Below, one piece after another: positions 58,066-64,000 of a stretch of 64,000 nucleotides of DNA (positions within the stretch are counted from its first letter, which is position 1; every line of letters begins with the position of its first letter). The notes beneath the pieces were generated by a model, which worked only from the letters and a program-made list of their open reading frames with translations, searched no databases and had not been told where the DNA came from. A program made the translations under genes and the position numbers. Where the stretch lies: assembly GCF_900142975.1 (NCBI RefSeq), contig NZ_LT670848.1, positions 3,906,001 to 3,970,000 on the forward strand, in the 5' to 3' direction. This DNA is from Salegentibacter salegens. GTDB lineage: Bacteria > Bacteroidota > Bacteroidia > Flavobacteriales > Flavobacteriaceae.

Positions 58066-58126
58066 GTCCGGTTCCCCTTTCAAAAAGAACAAATCAAATT
58101 TTATTTTCTCATTAATTCTTTAGCTA

Positions 58127-58762
58127 ATGAAGATTATCATTGCTAATAAATCTCACGCTCAATACGCTGAGATTATTTGTACCACTATAGAAGAATCTGC
58201 AAAGGTTCGAGGCACCGGCATCGCCCGGCGAACTCCCGAATACATCATTGGAAAAATGGAAAAGGGGAATGCAGTTATCGCTTTAGACGGCGATAAATTC
58301 GCCGGATTCTGCTACATCGAAACCTGGAGCCACGATAGGTATGTGGCCAATTCCGGACTTATTGTACATCCCGATTATAGAAATCAGGGGTTAGCCAAAG
58401 AGATCAAGGAAGTGGTTTTTAACCATTCCAGGAAAATGTATCCAAATGCTAAAATCTTCGGGATCACTACCGGTCTGGCGGTGATGAAAATAAATTACGA
58501 GCTGGGATATCAGCCTGTAACCTTTTCTGAGTTAACCGATGATGAAACTTTTTGGAAAGGTTGCCAAACCTGTAAAAATTACGATATCCTTACCAGGACC
58601 GAACGAAAAATGTGCCTCTGTACCGGGATGATGTATGACCCTGAAAGAAAAAAAGATTCCAAACAAACGCAGAAAAAGGAAAGTTTGAATGATAAAGCTT
58701 TTAAAAGGTTAAAGAATATAAAACAAACCTTGTTTTATAAAAAGGAGAAAAACGACAGTTAG
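58127..58762 (+). CDS. GNAT acetyltransferase, probable N-acetylglutamate synthase of the arginine operon
   Basis: The protein has 211 residues. The GNAT core (about 1-135) contains SGLIVHPDYRNQGLAKEIKE with the acetyl-CoA loop. A Cys pattern CX2C-X13-CXC (C146, C149, C163, C165) follows and could bind a metal. The last 40 residues are Lys-rich. It is first in the operon, ahead of argG, and no argA or argJ is seen. This suggests it acetylates (or acylates) glutamate for the first step. The assignment rests on context. Confidence 0.75.
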   Translation: MKIIIANKSHAQYAEIICTTIEESAKVRGTGIARRTPEYIIGKMEKGNAVIALDGDKFAGFCYIETWSHDRYVANSGLIVHPDYRNQGLAKEIKEVVFNHSRKMYPNAKIFGITTGLAVMKINYELGYQPVTFSELTDDETFWKGCQTCKNYDILTRTERKMCLCTGMMYDPERKKDSKQTQKKESLNDKAFKRLKNIKQTLFYKKEKNDS

Positions 58763-58779
58763 AAATTAAATTTATTGAT

Positions 58780-58863
58780 CGTCAAGCTGAACCTGTCACT
58801 TCGAGCGTAGTCGAGAAGTCAGCTTCTAAGCTAGTTAGATCCTGAAATAAGTTCAGGATGACG
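58780..58863. repeat. REP-like repeat within the arginine operon
   Basis: It runs from CGTCAAGCTGAACCTG to AGTTCAGGATGACG, with TTCGAGCGTAGTCGAGAA as an extra internal hairpin. It lies between the GNAT gene and argG. Confidence 0.7.
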
Positions 58864-58884
58864 TTAACATAGTAAATCAGTCAA

Positions 58885-60072
58885 ATGAAAAAAGTAGTTA
58901 TAGCATACAGTGGAGGTTTAGACACTTCTTACTGCGCAAAATATTTATCTAAAGAAGAAAATTTTGAAGTCCACGCAGTTAGTGTAAATACCGGGGGATT
59001 TTCAGAAGAAGAGATTAAAAAAATTGGAGAAAACGCGCAAAAAATTGGGGCAAAGACCTATAAGAATATTGATGCGGTTTCCTCATTTTACCAGAAAGTG
59101 GTAAAATATTTAATCTTCGGAAATGTCTTGAAAAACAATACCTATCCGTTATCAGTAAGTGCAGAAAGGATTGTACAGGCCATCGAGATCGTGAATTATG
59201 CGAAAAAGATCGATGCGAAATATATTGCCCACGGTAGTACAGGTGCTGGAAACGACCAGGTGAGGTTTGATATGATCTTTCAGATTATCGCTCCGGAAAT
59301 TGAGATAATCACTCCTATTAGGGATAAGCAACTTAGCCGTCAGGAAGAGATTGAATACCTGAAACAAAATGGCGTGGAAATGAATTGGGAAAAGTCGAAA
59401 TATTCGGTAAACAAAGGCCTTTGGGGAACCAGCGTAGGGGGAGCCGAAACGCTCACTTCAGAAAAACCTTTGCCTGAAAGTGCCTATCCTTCCCAACTAC
59501 AGGAAAAAGAACCAAAACAGATAAGTTTAAAGTTTACCAAAGGGGAACTTTCCGCAGTAAATGGAAAAGAAAATACGCCTGAAAAAAATATTGAAATTCT
59601 TGAAAATATCGCTTCAAAATATGCGATAGGCAGGGATATTCACGTGGGCGATACGATTATAGGGATTAAAGGAAGGGTTGGTTTTGAAGCTGCTGCGGCC
59701 TTAATCACTATCAAAGCACATCATTTGCTGGAAAAGCACACGCTTAGCAAATGGCAACTGCAGCACAAGGATTATATGGCCAATTGGTACGGCACACACC
59801 TTCACGAAGGTTTGTATCTGGATCCCGTAATGCGCAATCTGGAAGCCTTTTTACAAAGTTCGCAGGAGCAGGTGAACGGTGATGTATTCGTGACTTTGCA
59901 TCCTTACCGATTTACTTTAGACGGAATTTCTTCGGAAAACGATTTAATGAACAGCGGATTTGGAAATTACGGCGAAGAAAATAAAGCATGGACTGCAGAT
60001 GATGCAAAAGGATTTATCAAAATTCTATCGAATGCCGGGAAAATTTACCAACACGTAAAAGAAGGGAAATGA
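58885..60072 (+). CDS. argG: Argininosuccinate synthase
   Basis: The 395-residue enzyme joins citrulline and aspartate using ATP. YSGGLDTSYCAKYL at the N-terminus is the P-loop of the N-type ATP pyrophosphatases. AHGSTGAGNDQVRFD binds citrulline and aspartate. KYSVNKGLWGTSVGGAET is also typical. It overlaps argC by four bases. Confidence 0.95.
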   Translation: MKKVVIAYSGGLDTSYCAKYLSKEENFEVHAVSVNTGGFSEEEIKKIGENAQKIGAKTYKNIDAVSSFYQKVVKYLIFGNVLKNNTYPLSVSAERIVQAIEIVNYAKKIDAKYIAHGSTGAGNDQVRFDMIFQIIAPEIEIITPIRDKQLSRQEEIEYLKQNGVEMNWEKSKYSVNKGLWGTSVGGAETLTSEKPLPESAYPSQLQEKEPKQISLKFTKGELSAVNGKENTPEKNIEILENIASKYAIGRDIHVGDTIIGIKGRVGFEAAAALITIKAHHLLEKHTLSKWQLQHKDYMANWYGTHLHEGLYLDPVMRNLEAFLQSSQEQVNGDVFVTLHPYRFTLDGISSENDLMNSGFGNYGEENKAWTADDAKGFIKILSNAGKIYQHVKEGK

Positions 60073-61031
60073 TTAAAGCAGGAATAATTGGAGGTGCGGG
60101 GTATACGGCCGGCGAACTTATCAGGATACTAATAAACCACCCTGAAACTGAACTGGATTTTGTTTACAGCACTTCCCAGCCCGGAAAACCTGTGGCAGGA
60201 GTACACCAGGATTTACTTGGTGAAACTGAGCTTCAATTCAGCGGCGAGATCAACAAAAATGCAGATGTGGTTTTTCTATGTTTAGGACATGGAAATTCGA
60301 TAAAATTCCTTGCTGAAAATCAGTTCTCAGAAAAGACTAAAATCGTAGATCTAAGCACTGATTACAGGATGAGCGGCGAACATTCCTTTGTGTACGGTCT
60401 TCCTGAATATAATAAAGGAAAGATCAAAAAAGCTAGTTTTATAGCCAATCCCGGTTGTTTTGCCACGGCTATTAGCTTAGCTATTCTACCACTTGCCAAA
60501 GCTGGATTATTGCATGATGATGTTCATATCAATGCGGTTACCGGGGCAACGGGTGCTGGCACCTCACTTTCTGCAACTACGCATTTCACCTGGAGGGATA
60601 ATAATTTTTCCAGTTACAAGGCTTTCGAACATCAACATTTAAATGAAATAGGGCAGAGCCTAAAACTACTTCAGAATTTTAAACTCCCGGAAATTAATTT
60701 TATACCGAACAGGGGAAATTTTTCAAGGGGAATCCATGCTACAGCTTACACAAAATTTGAAGGCAGCCTGGAGGAAGTAAAAGCGATATATGCTGAAGCT
60801 TATCAGGATTCGGCTTTTACGTTTGTTGTTGAAGAAGATTTACATTTAAAGCAAGTAGTGAATACCAATAAATGTCTCTTGCAATTACAGAAATTCGGCG
60901 ATAAGATTTTGATTACCAGTGTGATTGATAATTTACTGAAAGGTGCTTCAGGACAGGCTGTTCAAAATATGAATTTGATGTTTGGTTTTGAAGAAACCGC
61001 CGGCTTAAAATTAAAAGCGAGTTATTTTTAA
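60069..61031 (+). CDS. argC: N-acetyl-gamma-glutamyl-phosphate reductase
   Basis: The 320-residue enzyme reduces acylglutamyl phosphate to the semialdehyde. GIIGGAGYTAGELIRIL is the NADP-binding start, and NPGCFATAISLAILPL carries the catalytic Cys. HQHLNEIGQ is near the catalytic His. The gap to proC (189 bp) holds a repeat. Confidence 0.95.
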   Translation: MIKAGIIGGAGYTAGELIRILINHPETELDFVYSTSQPGKPVAGVHQDLLGETELQFSGEINKNADVVFLCLGHGNSIKFLAENQFSEKTKIVDLSTDYRMSGEHSFVYGLPEYNKGKIKKASFIANPGCFATAISLAILPLAKAGLLHDDVHINAVTGATGAGTSLSATTHFTWRDNNFSSYKAFEHQHLNEIGQSLKLLQNFKLPEINFIPNRGNFSRGIHATAYTKFEGSLEEVKAIYAEAYQDSAFTFVVEEDLHLKQVVNTNKCLLQLQKFGDKILITSVIDNLLKGASGQAVQNMNLMFGFEETAGLKLKASYF

Positions 61032-61061
61032 TGAGATATGCCACTAATACACGAATTTAAA

Positions 61062-61151
61062 CGTCATTACGAACGCAGTGAAGTAATCTCACAATTTATA
61101 ACTAGTAATTGGAGATTGCTTCTCCCGATAAAAATCGGGATCGCAATGACG
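61062..61151. repeat. REP-like repeat, CGTCATTACGA / CGCAATGACG type
   Basis: The ends CGTCATTACGAACG and GGGATCGCAATGACG pair imperfectly, with AGATTGCTTCTCCCGAT inside. It is the same type as at 31664. GTGAATTCGTGGCAA follows at 61182-61196. Confidence 0.7.
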
Positions 61152-61220
61152 AGTTTTATAAAGGTTTTTTACAGAATATTAGTGAATTCGTGGCAAGAAT
61201 AACCAACTAAAACCAAAAAA

Positions 61221-62015
61221 ATGAAAATAGCTATTATAGGAGCTGGGAATCTCGGACTTTCCATTGCAAAAGGACTTATTGTAAACAATGCGTTTACCAC
61301 TTTGTACCTCACCAAAAGAAAAACTGAAGAAATTCAGGAGTATGAGGAATATGCCAAGGTTAAGGTCACAAGTGATAATAGGGAAGCGGTACAAAATTCA
61401 GACATCCTGATTTTTGCGGTGCAGCCTACACAAATGGAACGGATTCTGGAAGAAATTAAAGACGATCTTCATGAAAAGCACGTCTTAATATCTACAATTA
61501 CCGGATTTAAAATCGCTGCTATTGAAGCTATTGTTGGGGAAGAACAGTTTATTGTTCGCTCAATGCCCAACACGGCAATTGCGGTGGGAAAATCTATGAC
61601 CTGCCTTTGCAGTAACGAAAAAGGCAAGAAACGCATCGCTATTGCTGAAGCTATTTTTAATCGTTTGGGAAACATTATAATTATACCAGAAAATAAAATG
61701 CAGGCTGCCACGGTAATCTGTGCCAGTGGGATCGCATTTTGGATGCGGCTTATTCGCGCTACCACCCAGGGAGCGGTACAACTTGGTTTTGATGCAAAAG
61801 ATGCACAGCAACTGGCCATGCAAACCTGTTTGGGTGCTTCCAGCTTGCTTTTAGAATCTGGTAAACACCCCGAAGAAGAAATAGACAAAGTAACCACGCC
61901 ACGTGGCTGTACGATTGAAGGTTTGAATGAAATGGAACACAATGGCCTTAGCTCGTCTTTAATAAAAGGAATACAGGCTTCATTTAAAAAAATAAACACG
62001 ATAACAACCGATTAA
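61221..62015 (+). CDS. proC: Pyrroline-5-carboxylate reductase
   Basis: The protein has 264 residues. GAGNLGLSIAKGLIV (residues 7-21) is the NADPH-binding motif. VRSMPNTAIAVGKSMTCLC and TTPRGCTIEGLNEMEHNGL are the family signatures. It makes proline from pyrroline-5-carboxylate. It lies 2 bp before argD, inside the arginine operon, which links proline and ornithine metabolism. Confidence 0.93.
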   Translation: MKIAIIGAGNLGLSIAKGLIVNNAFTTLYLTKRKTEEIQEYEEYAKVKVTSDNREAVQNSDILIFAVQPTQMERILEEIKDDLHEKHVLISTITGFKIAAIEAIVGEEQFIVRSMPNTAIAVGKSMTCLCSNEKGKKRIAIAEAIFNRLGNIIIIPENKMQAATVICASGIAFWMRLIRATTQGAVQLGFDAKDAQQLAMQTCLGASSLLLESGKHPEEEIDKVTTPRGCTIEGLNEMEHNGLSSSLIKGIQASFKKINTITTD

Positions 62016-62017
62016 CT

Positions 62018-63151
62018 ATGGACTTATTTGATGTTTATCCGCTTTACGATATCACGCCGATAAAAGGTGATGGCGCTTATGTGTTTGATAAAGAGGATAG
62101 GAAATATCTTGACCTATATGGTGGTCACGCTGTAATCTCGATTGGTCATTCCCATCCGGCTTATTTAAATGCAATTTCTAAGCAAGTGTCGAAACTGGGT
62201 TTTTACTCCAATTCGGTTAAAAATCCTTTACAAAATAAACTTGCCGATAAGTTGGAAAAAGTTGCAGGAATAAAAGATTACAGCCTGTTTTTATGTAATT
62301 CGGGTGCTGAAGCAAACGAAAATGCTTTGAAAGTCGCTTCTTTTCAAACTGGGAAAGACCGGGTTATTTATTTTGAAAATGCTTTCCACGGAAGAACATC
62401 AGGAGTGGTTGCGGTGACCGATAATGAAAACATCAAAGCACCCTTCAATCAAAACCATAAAGCTACAAAACTTGCTTTTGAAGATATTGAAGCTCTTGAA
62501 AACGAGTTGAAAAAGGGCGATGTGGCTGCGGTTATTTTTGAGGTGATACAGGGAGTTGGTGGTTTGGATGAAGCTTCAACTGAGTTTTACCAAGAAACGG
62601 CTGAATTATGTAAAAAGTACCATTCGGTTTTAATTGCCGATGAAGTGCAGTCGGGTTACGGCAGGACCGGTGATTTTTTCGCTTTTCAGAAACATGAAAT
62701 TCAGCCTGATATTATTTCTATTGCGAAAGGAATGGGCAATGGTTTTCCCATTGGTGGGATTTTAATAGATAAAACTATTGAAGCAAAATCAGGAATGTTG
62801 GGAACTACTTTTGGAGGAAATCACCTGGCCTGCGCGGCAGGAATTTCGGTTTTGGATATTATTGAAAAGGAAAACCTTTTAAAAAATGCCAGCGAACTTT
62901 TTGAATATGTAAAAGAAAAAGCGGCTGAAAATCCACAGATAAAAAAGATCAAAGGTCGCGGATTGATGATTGGTTTAGAATTCGATTTTGAGATCGCGCA
63001 AATAAGAAAAGAGCTTTTATTTAAACATCAAATCTTTACGGGTGCTTCTGCCAACAAAAAGCTGTTGCGAATTTTACCGCCTTTAAATATTAAAAAGGAA
63101 CATTTTGATGAGTTATTTAAAGCTTTAAAGATTGTTTTAGACTTGAAATAA
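62018..63151 (+). CDS. argD: Acetylornithine aminotransferase family enzyme
   Basis: The 377-residue class III PLP aminotransferase carries LFLCNSGAEANENALK, VIFEVIQGVGG and IADEVQSGYGRTGDFFAF, with the Lys in ISIAKGMGNGFPIGG. In this operon it should convert the acylglutamate semialdehyde to acylornithine. Ornithine aminotransferases are close relatives and, with proC next door, a dual role is possible. Confidence 0.92.
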   Translation: MDLFDVYPLYDITPIKGDGAYVFDKEDRKYLDLYGGHAVISIGHSHPAYLNAISKQVSKLGFYSNSVKNPLQNKLADKLEKVAGIKDYSLFLCNSGAEANENALKVASFQTGKDRVIYFENAFHGRTSGVVAVTDNENIKAPFNQNHKATKLAFEDIEALENELKKGDVAAVIFEVIQGVGGLDEASTEFYQETAELCKKYHSVLIADEVQSGYGRTGDFFAFQKHEIQPDIISIAKGMGNGFPIGGILIDKTIEAKSGMLGTTFGGNHLACAAGISVLDIIEKENLLKNASELFEYVKEKAAENPQIKKIKGRGLMIGLEFDFEIAQIRKELLFKHQIFTGASANKKLLRILPPLNIKKEHFDELFKALKIVLDLK

Positions 63152-63178
63152 TACAAGAAGCGCTTTTAAAAAAAAAAT

Positions 63179-63277
63179 CGTCAAGCTGTCCCGAGGTTTC
63201 GGGATTGTTTCAGCTTCTAATATGTTAGATCTCCGAATAATTTCCGGAGCAGGCTCTGAAACAAGTTAAGGATGACG
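63179..63277. repeat. REP-like repeat between argD and the carbamoyltransferase gene
   Basis: It runs from CGTCAAGCTGTCCCGAGG to AAGTTAAGGATGACG and contains the hairpins TCCCGAGGTTTCGGGA and CTCCGAATAATTTCCGGAG. Confidence 0.7.
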
Positions 63278-63318
63278 AGGTTGAGAACTTTTAGATCGCT
63301 TGAAAAGAAGAAAATAAA

Positions 63319-64000
63319 ATGAAGAATTACACAGAATTATCAGATATAAAAGATTTGCAGCAATTAATCACCGAAGCGCTGGAGTTAAAAAAAGCTTCCT
63401 CTTCGCTGGAAATAGGCAAAGGGAAAACCCTGGGAATGCTGTTTTTTAATCCGAGTTTGCGAACGCGCTTAAGTACCGAAAAAGCGGGGAAATTGCTGGG
63501 TATGGATGTAATGGTAATGAATGCCGGAAGCGATAGTTGGAAACTGGAGTTTGAAGATGGAGCTATAATGGATTCTGATAAAGCTGAACATATTAAAGAA
63601 GCGGCCGCCGTATTATCGCAATATTGTGATATTATCGCGGTGAGGGCGTTTCCGGATTTAAATGATAAAGAAAAAGATGAAGCCGAAACGGTATTAAATA
63701 GTTTTAAAAATTATGCATCAGTACCCGTTGTAAATCTCGAGAGCGCTACAGGCCACCCATTGCAGGCACTTACCGATGCCATTACTATTACAGAATTAAA
63801 GAAAAAGGACAGGCCAAAAGTTGTGCTTAGCTGGGCGCCACATCCAAAAACTTTGCCGCAAAGTGTTCCAAATTCTTTTGCTGAAATAATGCAAAAGCTG
63901 GATGTTAATTTTGTGATCACCAATCCTGAGGGTTATGATTTGAATCCTGAAATCACGAAGAATATCCCGATAATCCATAATCAGGATGAAGCTTTAAAAG
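63319..64000 (+). CDS. argF: N-acetyl/N-succinylornithine carbamoyltransferase, 3' truncated by the window
   Basis: 227 residues are visible from the ATG at 63319, and the frame is open to the window end. NPSLRTRLSTEKA is the carbamoyl-phosphate motif (usually SxRT), and GHPLQALTDAIT holds HPxQ. The segment DSWKLEFEDGAIMDSDKAEH and FVITNPEGYDLNPE fit the Bacteroidetes acylornithine-type enzymes more than standard ornithine carbamoyltransferases. Whether the acyl group is acetyl or succinyl cannot be decided here. The symbol argF is used loosely for the acylornithine type. Confidence 0.85.
   Translation, partial: MKNYTELSDIKDLQQLITEALELKKASSSLEIGKGKTLGMLFFNPSLRTRLSTEKAGKLLGMDVMVMNAGSDSWKLEFEDGAIMDSDKAEHIKEAAAVLSQYCDIIAVRAFPDLNDKEKDEAETVLNSFKNYASVPVVNLESATGHPLQALTDAITITELKKKDRPKVVLSWAPHPKTLPQSVPNSFAEIMQKLDVNFVITNPEGYDLNPEITKNIPIIHNQDEALK

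Noticed and set aside
61469..61999. Minus-strand frame of 176 residues opposite proC
   Set aside because: It lies within proC and has a low-complexity composition. It is a shadow frame.

Overview
The window looks like chromosome from a marine-type member of the Flavobacteriaceae (Bacteroidetes), near Gramella, Salegentibacter or Zunongwangia. The evidence is AT-rich DNA, a SusC/SusD/SusE starch locus, many lipoproteins with a short SC or AC lipobox, almost no Shine-Dalgarno sites, TAnnTTTG-like -7 elements, and the 'GTCATnCTGAA...TTCAGnnTGACG' intergenic repeats of this group. Genus placement is inference. No tRNA, rRNA, phage, CRISPR array or intact insertion sequence was seen.

Layout. 1-8.7 kb: the end of a chorismate-binding enzyme (PabB type), tilS, a DsbD-like reductase, two exported hydrolase/peptidase-type proteins and an aldose 1-epimerase. 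8.8-14.8 kb: a small sugar locus with a sodium/solute symporter, a Nudix-fold regulator with a degraded catalytic box, a Tat-exported TIM-barrel isomerase-like protein and a large secreted GH5-like enzyme. 15.2-17.7 kb: a B12-dependent ribonucleotide reductase on the minus strand. 18.2-37.3 kb: an alpha-glucan locus. susC-susD-susE and a lipoprotein amylase are on the minus strand. A LacI regulator, MFS sugar transporter, beta-phosphoglucomutase, GH65 maltose phosphorylase, two GH13 enzymes and then pfkA and gapA are on the plus strand. The logic is starch binding and trimming outside, import by SusCD, periplasmic trimming, MFS uptake, phosphorolysis to glucose and beta-glucose-1-phosphate, conversion to glucose-6-phosphate, then glycolysis. 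LacI-type palindromes lie before susC/lacI, the MFS gene and pfkA.

37.4-44.9 kb: a BadF-type kinase, a YifB/ComM ATPase, a DUF2891 lipoprotein, an NRAMP-fold transporter without the metal ligands, and pxpABC (5-oxoprolinase). 44.9-46.0 kb is a gene-free block of nested repeats. 46.0-50.6 kb: a small unknown protein, a polytopic membrane protein, a histidine kinase/response regulator pair and a GNAT-nitrilase fusion. 51.1-57.8 kb: the ilvDBNCA operon. 58.1 kb to the end: an arginine operon (GNAT, argG, argC, proC, argD, and an argF-type carbamoyltransferase cut by the window edge).

The most interesting regulatory DNA lies before the two amino-acid operons. The arginine operon is preceded by a short ATG ORF ending Phe-Pro-Arg-Arg-Arg-Arg-stop. 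A second possible ORF (TTG start) carries Arg-Arg-Arg-Phe-Pro-Arg-Arg, and then comes a four-codon Met-Glu-Leu-Arg ORF. This looks like an arginine-sensing leader. The ilv operon is preceded by a 21-bp tandem repeat that reads as branched-chain-rich heptapeptides, and both differences between the copies swap one branched-chain codon for another.
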